Of a stretch of 64,000 bases of DNA, positions 1-8,410 are shown one piece after another. The stretch is from Acidobacteriota bacterium. GTDB lineage: Bacteria > Acidobacteriota > Terriglobia > UBA7540. Both the position numbers and the translations under genes were made by a program. The notes below the pieces were generated by a model. That model did not search any database. It was given only the letters and a program-made list of their open reading frames with translations, and was not told the origin of the DNA. The stretch spans positions 1 through 64,000 of the forward strand of contig CADDZE010000010.1 in assembly GCA_902812465.1 (NCBI GenBank). The letters run 5' to 3'. The first letter of the stretch is position 1. The number at the start of each line of letters is the position of its first letter.

Positions 1-1305
1 GGTCTGACGTCCCCGCCCCAGGGGGCCGCACCCGGATCCGGACTTGACGCCCAGGACGTCTGGACACCCGCCGGCTACGTGAACGCGCGGCTGCCCGGCT
101 GGTTGCGTTTGAGTGGAGAGTTCCGCACCCGGGCGGAAGGACGGACGGCCTATGGCTTTACCCCGGGCCAGGATGATGCGTATGCACTGACTCGCGTGCG
201 CCTCGGCGTGGATTGGACACCGGCCGCGTGGTTCCGCACCTTTGTCCAGGCGCGGGATGCGGAGGTCCTCGGGGCGGACCCGCGGCACGTGACCAGTTCC
301 ATGCGCGACGTCTTCGACCTCAGCCAGGCCTACCTGGAGTTCCGCAACCGCGAGCGCGGCTGGTTCCATCTCAGGGTCGGACGCCAGGAAATGGTGTTTG
401 GTGACGAGCGCCTGATTGGCCGCAGCAATTGGTCGAATGCGTCGCGTTCCTTTGACGCTGTCCGGCTTACGCTGGGCACCGAGGGCGCAGGTGCCGTCCT
501 CGACCTGTTTGCCGCGGCGGTGGTGAAAAACTATCCGACCAGCTTCGACCGCGTTCAACCGGGCCGCAATTTCTACGGGGTGAACCTGGCGCTCACCCAG
601 CTGGTCCCTCGGGCCACCCTGGAGCCCTATGTCTATTTGAAGACCGTGCCCAGTGTGCGGGGTACGGACAAGATTTCCGGTAACGAACGACTGTACACTT
701 CGGGGTTGCGCTGGACCGGCACCCTTCCCGGCGGGTTCGATTACCGGGCGCGCTATTCGATCCAGACAGGCCACTTCGCGAATAACTCCATCCACGCCCG
801 GGCTGGGTACGCCGTCTTGGGCTACACGATTCCGGGCACGCGGCTGCAACCGCATCTATCGATCGAGTACAACTACGCCAGCGGAAATAGAGCCATCGGC
901 AGCCCGGTGCGGGGCACCTTTGACCTGCTCTATCCCACCACGCACCAATGGCACCGTATCACCGACCTCCTGGGCGAGCAAAACATTAAGGACCTGAAAC
1001 CAGGCTTTGACTTTCACCCTACTAAGAAGATGCGGGTGTATTGCTTTCTCAGCGATCTGTGGCTCGCCAGCCGGTATGACAGCTTGTACGACAGCGCCGG
1101 AGCCGTCCTCGTGGCGGTTCCCAAGGGCGGCGCGCTCAGCCAGCATATTGGCCGCGAGGCCGATCTTTACGGAACCTACGACATCAACCCCAGGCTGCAG
1201 TTGGGGGCCGGCCTGGGGCACCTTTACGCTGGACGCTTTCTAAGGGAGAACACTCCGGGTTCCGGCGCCTCCTATCCCTACGCATTCTTGGACTATCGCT
1301 TCTGA
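1..1305 (+). CDS. Alginate-export-type outer membrane porin, 5' end outside window
   Basis: The reading frame is open from base 1, so the N-terminus and any signal peptide lie upstream; a GTG at 79 is probably internal. The 434 visible residues look like an outer membrane beta-barrel: alternating aromatic strands and a terminal strand ending in DYRF. The stretch GRQEMVFGDERLIG (about nt 379-420), followed by NWSNASRSFDAVRL, is the signature I associate with the alginate-export (AlgE-like) domain family. In Acidobacteria such proteins are usually annotated only as alginate export family protein, and the true substrate is unknown. The export role is therefore inferred from family only. A DcaP-like porin gene follows on the same strand after a 219-nt gap. 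Confidence 0.75.
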   Translation, partial: GLTSPPQGAAPGSGLDAQDVWTPAGYVNARLPGWLRLSGEFRTRAEGRTAYGFTPGQDDAYALTRVRLGVDWTPAAWFRTFVQARDAEVLGADPRHVTSSMRDVFDLSQAYLEFRNRERGWFHLRVGRQEMVFGDERLIGRSNWSNASRSFDAVRLTLGTEGAGAVLDLFAAAVVKNYPTSFDRVQPGRNFYGVNLALTQLVPRATLEPYVYLKTVPSVRGTDKISGNERLYTSGLRWTGTLPGGFDYRARYSIQTGHFANNSIHARAGYAVLGYTIPGTRLQPHLSIEYNYASGNRAIGSPVRGTFDLLYPTTHQWHRITDLLGEQNIKDLKPGFDFHPTKKMRVYCFLSDLWLASRYDSLYDSAGAVLVAVPKGGALSQHIGREADLYGTYDINPRLQLGAGLGHLYAGRFLRENTPGSGASYPYAFLDYRF

Positions 1306-1329
1306 CGCTCGCGGTGCCACGCGGCCTTC

Positions 1330-1358
1330 TTAGGCAGAACCGGCGGAGGTGTGCCTAA
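1330..1358 (+). terminator. Inverted repeat after the porin gene
   Basis: TTAGGCA (1330-1336) and TGCCTAA (1352-1358) form a perfect 7-bp stem with a 15-nt loop, 25 nt after the stop codon. No T tract follows, so it is only a possible terminator or mRNA end structure. Confidence 0.25.
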
Positions 1359-1524
1359 ACTCCCAGGATGTCCCGTAATACGTTCAAAATAGATGCTATA
1401 GCCCACCGCTTAACAGAAATATAACGGTTCCTTGACGAGAACTTAACCGCCCGGTTTCACAATCGCTTTGTTCGTAAGCTGCATCCAGATTCCAGCAAGC
1501 AACCTAATTCTGAAGGAGTGTAGA

Positions 1525-3309
1525 ATGCGCAGACTTAGAACTTTGGCGATGTTTTTCGTGGCGGGCGCGACGGCCCTTGCGGCCACTGCGGTCCCTGTCT
1601 TCTCGCAGACCGGAGTACCCACCGGCCGTGCGGGAAGTGACGACATAGCAGTGCTCCAGCAGCAGATCGCCCAGCAACAGAAGCAGATCGAGCAGCTGCG
1701 AACGGAGCTTGAACAGCAGCAGAACCTCTTGCGGCGGGTTGCACCCCCAGGGGACCGTACCTTGCAACCGTCCGGGCAGTCCCAGACTGATCTGGGCCAA
1801 GTGGCCAGCGCGGTGCCAATTTTCCCCGCGGTCAAGGCCAGCGCCGTTGACACTCCGCTAGCGGGAGCGGCCCGGATCAGCGACGCACGGATTCAGGGCA
1901 GCCAGGCTGAGAACGAACCGGGCAAATCGCCCCTCACGCTGCGCATCGGCGACGCGGACTTTACGATCGGCGGGTTCGTCGATGCGACCGCCTTCTTCCG
2001 TACGACCAACCTGGGCAGCGGCATCGGAACCTCGTTCGGCGCCATCCCCTTTTCCAATTCGACGGCCGGCCATCTGACAGAGACGCGCTTCAGTGCGCAG
2101 AACTCGCGCTTCAGCCTCATGGCTACGAGCAAGGTGGGCGCCAACGATGTAAAGGGTTACATGGAGACTGACTTCCTCGGCTTTCAGCCCAACAACGCCT
2201 TTGTGACCAGCAACAGCAACAGCCTGCGTCTGCGCCTTTACTGGGTGGAGCTGATGCGCGGCAAGTTTGAATTCCTTGGCGGGCAGTCTTGGAGCATGCT
2301 GACGCCCAACCGCTCTGGCCTCTCGCCCATGCCTTCGGACCTCTTCTATTCCCAGGACATGGATACCAACTACCAAGTGGGCCTCACTTGGAGCCGCCAG
2401 CAGCAGTTCCGCTTCATCTATCATGCTTCCAAGAAGTGGACGGCGGGCGTCTCGCTCGAGAATCCCCAGCAGTTCGTGGGTAGCGCTTCCGCACTGCCCT
2501 TCACCAACGGCGCCGTGGTGCTTCCCTCCCCTGCCTACGCCGCGCAGGTGGACGTGAACCAGGGCCTTTCCGGAGTCGGCGGCGTTTCGGCCGTGACGAC
2601 CACGAACACCCCCAGCGGCCCCATCACGCAAATCAGCGGTGGCCTGGGCGGCGGTACCGCGACACCCAACCTGCACCCCGATATCATTGCCAAGATCGCT
2701 TACGATCCCACGCTCGGCGGCAAACACATGCACGTCGAAGCGGCCGGCCTTCTGAGCTCCTTCAAGCTCTACAATCCCTCGGCCAAGACCACCTCAACCG
2801 CAACCGGTGGTGGCGGGGCGGTGAATCTGAATCTCGAGCTCTTCAAGAATTTTCACGGCATCCTCACCTCCTTCTATAGCGACGGCGGTGGCCGCTACAT
2901 CTTCGGGCTGGGGCCTGACCTGATCGTCAAGCCCGACGGCACGCCCTCCCTGGTGCATGCGGGTTCGGGCATCGTGGGCTTTGAGTGGCAGGCTACGAAG
3001 CAGACGATGTATTACGCGTACTATGGCGGGGCGTACTTCCAGCGAAACACAGCCGTGGATCCGGCGAGCGGCAGCTACTTGGGCTTCGGGTTTCGAGGCT
3101 CGTCGTCTTCAGCCAATCGTGCCATCCAGGAAGCCACGTTCGGGATCATTCAAACCTTCTGGAAGAATCCCCGCTATGGGGCGCTGCAACTCATCACCCA
3201 GTATTCGTACCTGACGCGTTCTCCGTGGTCGGTGTCGCCAACCTCCGGCAATCCGAAGAATGCTCACCTGAGTATGGCTTACGCGGACGTGCGTTACGTT
3301 CTTCCTTAG
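1525..3309 (+). CDS. DcaP-like trimeric porin with N-terminal coiled coil
   Basis: Predicted outer membrane channel of 594 aa. The ATG at 1525 is chosen because AAGGAG sits 6 nt upstream and the protein then starts with a typical signal peptide (MRRLRTLAMFFVAG..., cleavage near residue 28). Residues about 42-72 are a Gln/Leu-rich heptad region (QQQIAQQQKQIEQLRTELE) expected to trimerise in the periplasm. The rest is barrel-like, with IGGFVDATAFF near the barrel start and WVELMRGKFEFLGGQSWSML inside, the pattern seen in DcaP-type porins. It ends in an aromatic-rich strand (YADVRYVLP). The transported solute cannot be read from the sequence. A weak -10 (TATAAC, 1420-1425) lies upstream but has no convincing -35. 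Confidence 0.75.
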   Translation: MRRLRTLAMFFVAGATALAATAVPVFSQTGVPTGRAGSDDIAVLQQQIAQQQKQIEQLRTELEQQQNLLRRVAPPGDRTLQPSGQSQTDLGQVASAVPIFPAVKASAVDTPLAGAARISDARIQGSQAENEPGKSPLTLRIGDADFTIGGFVDATAFFRTTNLGSGIGTSFGAIPFSNSTAGHLTETRFSAQNSRFSLMATSKVGANDVKGYMETDFLGFQPNNAFVTSNSNSLRLRLYWVELMRGKFEFLGGQSWSMLTPNRSGLSPMPSDLFYSQDMDTNYQVGLTWSRQQQFRFIYHASKKWTAGVSLENPQQFVGSASALPFTNGAVVLPSPAYAAQVDVNQGLSGVGGVSAVTTTNTPSGPITQISGGLGGGTATPNLHPDIIAKIAYDPTLGGKHMHVEAAGLLSSFKLYNPSAKTTSTATGGGGAVNLNLELFKNFHGILTSFYSDGGGRYIFGLGPDLIVKPDGTPSLVHAGSGIVGFEWQATKQTMYYAYYGGAYFQRNTAVDPASGSYLGFGFRGSSSSANRAIQEATFGIIQTFWKNPRYGALQLITQYSYLTRSPWSVSPTSGNPKNAHLSMAYADVRYVLP

Positions 3310-3335
3310 AGTGTGGCTGAAAGACCGGGAGCGCG

Positions 3336-3362
3336 GGGCCGGTCGCCGGGGTCAGCCGGCCC
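3336..3362 (+). terminator. GC-rich hairpin after DcaP-like gene
   Basis: GGGCCGG (3336-3342) pairs with CCGGCCC (3356-3362) across a 13-nt loop, 27 nt after the stop. There is no T run, so termination is only a possibility. Confidence 0.25.
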
Positions 3363-3477
3363 TCCGCTCTCACCCATGCCCCGATCCGCGGGCGCTGGCT
3401 TGCCCGCGCAGCCAAGGCTAGCCCCTGAGCCCATCAGCGGGTCATTCCGAGAAGCCCTCCGTTTACCGGCTTTGCGG

Positions 3478-3483
3478 TATGAT
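3478..3483 (+). promoter_or_regulatory. -10 element 8 nt before the thioredoxin start
   Basis: TATGAT (3478-3483) lies 8 nt before the ATG at 3492. No clear -35 is found at 16-18 nt. There is no Shine-Dalgarno sequence between it and the start, so transcription probably begins at or next to the start codon. Confidence 0.4.
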
Positions 3484-3491
3484 CCACTGGG

Positions 3492-4637
3492 ATGATGACC
3501 TTCCGAGATCTGCCGGCCATCCCCCTGGCGGTTGTCTTCGCCCTCGCCGCTTGGGCTCCTGCCACTTTGGGGCAAGGATTTCAGGAAATCATCGAAACGA
3601 ATTTCCGCGCGCCCGAGTTTCCTCCGCCCGGCGAAAACGTCTCCGGCACGACCTGGATTAATTCTCCGCCGCTGCTGATGGCGCAGTTGCGGGGCAAGGT
3701 CGTGCTGATCGACTTCTGGGAATATACCTGCATCAACTGTATTCGCACCTTTGCTACCAACAAGAAATGGTACGAACGCTACCACCGTTACGGTTTCGAG
3801 ATTATCGGAGTGCACGACCCGGAATTCGACATCGCCTACCCGGTGGAGAACGTCCGCGCGGCGGTGAAGCGCTTCGGCCTGCCTTATCCCATCGTGGTCG
3901 ATGATTGGTTCAAAATCTGGACTTCCTATCAAAACCACACCTGGCCCAACCGCTTCCTCGTGGATGCCAAGGGTATCGTCCGCTATAATCGCGCCGGCGA
4001 GGGCGCGGACGCTGCCCTCGAGCGCGCCATCCAGAGGTTGCTGAAGGAAGCCCATCACGGCCTCGAGTTTCCTGCCAGCTACACCATCCCGCACGAGGAC
4101 GATCCCTTTGCTCCCTCCTGCGGCTTGCCCACGGCAGAGATGTACGTCGGCGACTGGTACGGCCGCGGCGTGCTGGCCAACCATCCCGGGTATAAGAAGG
4201 GTAAGACGCTGGACTACCAGCTTCCGCCTCAGGTTAAGGATGGCCGCGCCGCCGTCTCCGGTCGGTGGGAAACGGATAAAAACGGCATGATCTATCGCGG
4301 TGCCGGATCGAAGAACGGCCCCGGCACAGACCGGCTGGTGATGCGCTACCACGCCCGGGAGCTTTACTCTGTCATGAACGTGTCGCACGGCAGCCCCTCG
4401 CGGCTCTATATTCAGCAGGATGGCAAGGACCTGACACCGCAGAATAAGGGCGTGGACGTGCAATGGGACTCACAGGGCCGCTCCTATATCCAGGTGCGCG
4501 AGCCACGCATGTACTACCTGGTGCAGAACCCGAAGTTCGGCAGTCACGAGGTCACCCTGTTTCCCACCAAGCCGGGGTTGACCGTGAATTCCTTTACCTT
4601 CGGCAACGATTGCCAGACCGATTTTCCCCACCTGTAA
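3492..4637 (+). CDS. Secreted thioredoxin-like protein with DipZ-type C-terminal domain
   Basis: 381 aa. A signal peptide of about 28 residues suggests periplasmic or extracytoplasmic location. Residues about 45-190 are a TlpA/AhpC-type thioredoxin fold with redox motif CINC at residues 80-83 in the context WEYTCINCIR, matching the DipZ-like subgroup (DipZ proteins carry a very similar FW-x-CINC segment). The C-terminal half (about 215-380) resembles the carbohydrate-binding-like domain that follows thioredoxin in DipZ. Full DipZ also has an N-terminal CcdA-type membrane domain. That domain is absent here and no ccdA gene is adjacent, so the electron donor is unknown. A role in thiol-disulfide exchange is inferred from the family. 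The leader appears to be almost absent (see the -10 at 3478). Confidence 0.8.
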   Translation: MMTFRDLPAIPLAVVFALAAWAPATLGQGFQEIIETNFRAPEFPPPGENVSGTTWINSPPLLMAQLRGKVVLIDFWEYTCINCIRTFATNKKWYERYHRYGFEIIGVHDPEFDIAYPVENVRAAVKRFGLPYPIVVDDWFKIWTSYQNHTWPNRFLVDAKGIVRYNRAGEGADAALERAIQRLLKEAHHGLEFPASYTIPHEDDPFAPSCGLPTAEMYVGDWYGRGVLANHPGYKKGKTLDYQLPPQVKDGRAAVSGRWETDKNGMIYRGAGSKNGPGTDRLVMRYHARELYSVMNVSHGSPSRLYIQQDGKDLTPQNKGVDVQWDSQGRSYIQVREPRMYYLVQNPKFGSHEVTLFPTKPGLTVNSFTFGNDCQTDFPHL

Positions 4638-4784
4638 GCATCGTGCGTTGGGTTAACGTCGTCTCGATGGGGTTTACTTGTAAGCATTGGTTCGCGCTGT
4701 TTGCGGCGTAAAAATTATCGCCAATGTACACAGCGGTCGCCGGGACCGCCTGCCGGCGTGCCGTCTGGATGACGCAATACATAA

Positions 4785-4828
4785 TTTGACCAAACGAACC
4801 GGATATGTAGTTGAAAACAAAGGGTCGG
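4785..4828 (+). repeat. Dispersed repeat, copy A
   Basis: TTTGACCAAACGAACCGG followed by ATATGTAGTTGAAAA, then AAAGGGTCGG after one base. It matches copy B at 21556 and the reverse complement of copy C at 32016 almost base for base over about 33 nt; only one core base differs (TATGTAG for TATGTTG). It lies 116 nt before the TPR gene at 4945 and points toward it. Confidence 0.75.
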
Positions 4829-4928
4829 TAAAAAAGGATCGCGAGTTATCACGCGCGAATCGGCGCACCGTCCGCGGTGCTCAGGCCCTCCGTTGCTGGC
4901 TTAGGTCCGAGGGCCGGCTACCCCGTGC

Positions 4929-4934
4929 TAGAAT
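4929..4934 (+). promoter_or_regulatory. Extended -10 close to TPR gene start
   Basis: TGCTAGAAT (4926-4934) fits an extended -10 (TGn plus TAGAAT), ending 10 nt before the ATG at 4945. No -35 is evident and there is no Shine-Dalgarno, pointing to a leaderless or near-leaderless message. Confidence 0.4.
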
Positions 4935-4944
4935 CGACGTACAG

Positions 4945-7329
4945 ATGGGCAGGACGAACTCGCAGGCGCGGCCCGCCTGGCCATACTTCGCTGTGACTTG
5001 GCTGGCCCTTTCGTGCCCAGGCCAGGCCCAGCAAACACCGAAGACCCCAGCTGCAGCCCACCTCCAGCGTGGGCTAGCGCTCCTCAGCCGCGAAGACTGG
5101 AAGGGGGCTGCGGCGGAATTTCGGACTGCACTTCGCCTGAACCCGAGGTCGGCAGAAGCCCATAACGGCTTAGGACTGGTCTATAAACAGGGCGACCAGT
5201 TACCCGAGGCGATTGCCGAATTTCGCCAGGCGGTGGCGCTGAATCCTGGTTTCATCCGCGCTTACAACAACCTGGGTTCGGCGCTGGTGAAGGCCGGGCA
5301 AGTCGACGAGGCGGTGCACGTGCTGCGCACGGCCGTCCAGCTACGGCCGCGCGACGTTCAGGCGCATCTCAACCTGGGCGTGGCGCTGCGTGGTGAGGGG
5401 AAGCCTGCCGCGGCAGTGGAAGAGTTTCGTACCGCGCTGGCCCTGCATCCCGAAGCCCGGATGGCCTATTACGCCTACTACCAGCTCGCCCAGGCGCAGC
5501 GTGAAAACGGGAACCTCGGGGCCGCGATTGATGCCTTTGAACGTGCCATCCGCCTGAATCCGGTCATGGGCGAGACCTACTACGGGCTAGGCTCCACGCT
5601 GCAGCAGATCGCTTCCCAGCACAAGCCACTACCGGCTCGTCCGGCTTCCTTCGAGCTGCAGGAGCGCATCCAGAACGGTGCCAGCAAGTTGGCGCAAGGC
5701 GACCTGGACGCGGCTCGGCAAGAACTGGCACGGGCCGTAGAGGCCGATCCCAACAACTCGCAGGCGCATAACCTGCTAGGCTACGTGCTGGCACAGGGCG
5801 GTGACCTGACCAGCGGGATTGCCGAGTTGAAGCGCGCGGTGGCGCTGGACGGAGCATCGGCGGACGCTCATTACAACTTGGGAGTGGCCCTGTGGTATTC
5901 GGGCCAGCGAGCACCGGCCATCGAGGAACTGCGCACCGCTCTGCGGCTCGATCCCGCCTCGGCCGAGGCTTATCAATTTCTGGGCATGGCGCTGAAGGAG
6001 ACGGGCGACCTAGAAGGAGCGCTGCGAAACCTCAGCCGCGCCCTGGCTTTAAATCCCAACTTCCTGCCATCCTACATGGACCAAGGCGTGGTCTTGCTCA
6101 AACTCGGTGAGGTGCGGGCGGCGCTGGTCCAAGTGGAAGAGGGACTCGATCTGGATGCGAAGGCCGCACAGGGCCAGGCGGACCTGAGCGAAGTCATTGC
6201 TGCTATTCGCCACGCTGTTGCGGGCAAGACGTCCTACCCCGAAGCGCACGACGTCCTGGGGCGGCTGCTGGGACGCCAGGGCGCCAGCGCGGAGGAGATT
6301 GCAGCGGAGTTTCGCGAAGCGATTCGCGAGAAGCCCGATTTCTTCGAGGCCCACAACAACCTGGGACTGGTCCTAGCGCAGGAAAACAAGGATGCGGAAG
6401 CGGTGGCCGAGTTCCGTGAGGCAATCCGCCTGAAGCCTGACTATGCTGACGCCCATGCCAACTTGGGTGCGGTGCTGATTGACACGTCGCTCGACGAAGC
6501 CATCGAGCACCTCGAGACGGCCATCAAGCTGCAGCCCAACCTGCTCAAGGCTCACTACAACCTGGCCATGGCCTACGGCCGGAAGGGCGACCTCGACGCG
6601 GAGATCGGGGAGCTGCGCAAACTGATCGCGATGGATCCCAACTCGGCAGAGAATGAGACCGCCTTGGGCAAGGCGTTGCTGCGGAAGAAGGCGCTCGATG
6701 AAGCCATCACCCACCTCCGCCTGGCGGTGCGGCTGAATCCCTCGCTAGGCGAAGCGCACTACCAGTTGGCGCTTGCCCTGGGCCGCTCGGGAAAGGGGGA
6801 AGAAGCGGAGCTGGAGATGAAGCGGGCCAACCAGCTCATCCGGGCCCAGGACCGCGCCCGCATCGCAGACCAGGACTTCCGCCAGGCGCAGCAGGAGCTT
6901 GCCAAGGGCGACTTCCAGCAGGCGGCCATGGAATTCGCCGAAGTCCTTCGGCTTGAACCCAACTCGGCGGAAGGACATCTAGGTTTGGGCCTGGCGCTGG
7001 TCCAGCAGGGTGACGGGGCCAAGGCGATCGCCGAGTTCCGGCAGGCGCAGCGGCTTAAGCCCGACTCTTACGACGCCGCCTTCAACCTCGGCCGGGCGCT
7101 ACTGGCAGGTGGCCAGGTGGACGACGCCGTCACCAGCCTGCAGGATGCGATCCGGTTGCGCCCTTCATCGGCTGAGGCTTACAACCAGTTGGGCCTCGCC
7201 CTGGCCCAGAAGGGAGACCGTCACGGCGCGATCGCTGCCTTCCGCGAGGCGCTGCGCGTCAATCCCCAGGGACCACAGGGCCGGCTGGCGCAGAATCATC
7301 TGGACGCGATTTTGAAGGGAGAACGCTGA
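4945..7329 (+). CDS. Secreted multi-TPR repeat protein (first gene of TPR-TPR-CRTAC1 unit)
   Basis: 794 aa from the ATG at 4945, chosen because it gives a signal peptide (hydrophobic segment FAVTWLALSC, likely cleavage near AQA, residues 27-29) and because the longer frame runs through a dispersed repeat. The mature protein is an almost continuous array of roughly twenty 34-residue tetratricopeptide units, with repeated N-x-A-x-A-H-x-N-L-G and A-I-A-E-F-R-x-A-I-R-L-x-P segments. TPR solenoids bind other proteins and no enzymatic domain is visible. It is followed after 1 nt by a second TPR gene and then a CRTAC1 gene, so it is probably the scaffold of a periplasmic or surface assembly. The specific partner is unknown. 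Confidence 0.85.
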   Translation: MGRTNSQARPAWPYFAVTWLALSCPGQAQQTPKTPAAAHLQRGLALLSREDWKGAAAEFRTALRLNPRSAEAHNGLGLVYKQGDQLPEAIAEFRQAVALNPGFIRAYNNLGSALVKAGQVDEAVHVLRTAVQLRPRDVQAHLNLGVALRGEGKPAAAVEEFRTALALHPEARMAYYAYYQLAQAQRENGNLGAAIDAFERAIRLNPVMGETYYGLGSTLQQIASQHKPLPARPASFELQERIQNGASKLAQGDLDAARQELARAVEADPNNSQAHNLLGYVLAQGGDLTSGIAELKRAVALDGASADAHYNLGVALWYSGQRAPAIEELRTALRLDPASAEAYQFLGMALKETGDLEGALRNLSRALALNPNFLPSYMDQGVVLLKLGEVRAALVQVEEGLDLDAKAAQGQADLSEVIAAIRHAVAGKTSYPEAHDVLGRLLGRQGASAEEIAAEFREAIREKPDFFEAHNNLGLVLAQENKDAEAVAEFREAIRLKPDYADAHANLGAVLIDTSLDEAIEHLETAIKLQPNLLKAHYNLAMAYGRKGDLDAEIGELRKLIAMDPNSAENETALGKALLRKKALDEAITHLRLAVRLNPSLGEAHYQLALALGRSGKGEEAELEMKRANQLIRAQDRARIADQDFRQAQQELAKGDFQQAAMEFAEVLRLEPNSAEGHLGLGLALVQQGDGAKAIAEFRQAQRLKPDSYDAAFNLGRALLAGGQVDDAVTSLQDAIRLRPSSAEAYNQLGLALAQKGDRHGAIAAFREALRVNPQGPQGRLAQNHLDAILKGER

Positions 7330-7330
7330 C

Positions 7331-8410
7331 TTGGTCCGACGAAATGGGACACTGGCGAGCTTTTCTTCGCCCCCCGCTGGGTGGTCCGTGGGTGCTGTCC
7401 TCGTTCTCGGTGTCATGCTCGGCATCATGGGCGCCACGGCAAGCGCGCGGGCTCTCCCGCTTCAGAACTCGCCGTCCGCGATCGGCACGCTGATGCTCGA
7501 TCCCACAGATGACTTATCACGGCTCGAGCAAGTCGAAGCCGCGATTGCCGCGCAGAAATACGACGAGGCAGCACCTAAACTCGAAGCTTACTTAAAGGAC
7601 CACCCTGAATCCTGGCGGGCCCACTACGACCTGGGCTATGTTGAGTTCCGCACTCACCGCATCGGCGCGTCCGTCAAGGAGCTTTCCAGGTCACTAGCGC
7701 TCAACCTGAACAACGCCGAGGCGCACAAAATACTGGCGCTGGACTGTAACTTGGTCGGCCGGTACGACCTGGCGGAGACGGAGCTTGAGGAAGCCCGCCG
7801 CTTGAAACCCGGTTCCGCCGAAATTCATTATCTGCTCGGCCGGCTTTACTACACGAAGGGGGTCTACCCGCTGGCAAAGGCTGAGTTCGAATCGGCCATT
7901 CGCTTGGACCCCTCCTATATGAAGGCGTACAACAACCTCGGCCTCACCCTGGAAATTCTCGGTGACAACGCCGCGGCCTTGAAGAATTACACCACTGCGG
8001 CAGAGCTCGACGAGCAGCAGGGATTGCGTTCCGAATGGCCGTACGTTTACCTAAGCGCCTATTTCAACCGGCAGGAGCAGCCGAAGCCGGCCTTGGACTA
8101 TGCGCGCAAAGCACTCGAATTGAACCCGAAGTCTGACCTCGCCTACTTCCAGATGGCCAAGGCCTATCGCTTCCAAGGTGACTGGAAGCTGGCGGCGGAG
8201 GCGGCCCGGGCGGCTATCCAAATCAACCCGCGCACGCCGGATTTCTACTATGTGCTGAGCCTGGCGCTGCGCAAGCTGGGCCGTACACAGGAGAGCCAGC
8301 AGGCCATGGAAACTTTCCAGGGACTCCAGCAGCAGCCGGTGCGCACGCTTCAGAAGGCCAGCGGCCGCCTGGCTAGCGACCCGGCTATGGTCCCGCGCGA
8401 TGAGCCTTAG
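7331..8410 (+). CDS. TPR repeat protein with N-terminal membrane/signal segment
   Basis: 359 aa. The start is a TTG at 7331, one base after the preceding stop, with AAGGGAG about 10 nt upstream; a later ATG (7415) cannot be excluded. Residues about 18-40 are hydrophobic (signal peptide or anchor), and residues about 60-330 hold tandem TPR units (for example AHYDLGYVEFRTHRIG and YNNLGLTLEILGDNAAALK). Its 3' end overlaps the CRTAC1 start by 11 nt, indicating translational coupling. Function beyond protein binding is not readable. Confidence 0.8.
   Translation: MVRRNGTLASFSSPPAGWSVGAVLVLGVMLGIMGATASARALPLQNSPSAIGTLMLDPTDDLSRLEQVEAAIAAQKYDEAAPKLEAYLKDHPESWRAHYDLGYVEFRTHRIGASVKELSRSLALNLNNAEAHKILALDCNLVGRYDLAETELEEARRLKPGSAEIHYLLGRLYYTKGVYPLAKAEFESAIRLDPSYMKAYNNLGLTLEILGDNAAALKNYTTAAELDEQQGLRSEWPYVYLSAYFNRQEQPKPALDYARKALELNPKSDLAYFQMAKAYRFQGDWKLAAEAARAAIQINPRTPDFYYVLSLALRKLGRTQESQQAMETFQGLQQQPVRTLQKASGRLASDPAMVPRDEP

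Larger units (their letters stand above)
4638..4944. other. Intergenic region, 307 nt, with repeat copy and -10
   Basis: No gene is supported here. The open frame of the downstream TPR gene extends back to 4687, but that part encodes no signal peptide and spans a dispersed repeat, so it is treated as non-coding. The region holds repeat copy A (4785-4828) and a TAGAAT -10 at 4929-4934. Confidence 0.6.

Noticed and set aside
3306-4463. 385-codon minus-strand frame opposite the thioredoxin gene
   Set aside because: No recognisable domain; the plus strand encodes an unambiguous CINC thioredoxin.
4785-4817. Repeat copies considered as promoters (TTGACC as -35, TATGTT or TTGAAA as -35/-10)
   Set aside because: Spacing is wrong (12 nt between TTGACC and TATGTT), and at three loci a better promoter lies downstream of the repeat.
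4687-4944. N-terminal extension of the first TPR gene
   Set aside because: It would place a dispersed repeat and a -10 inside the coding sequence and hide the signal peptide.
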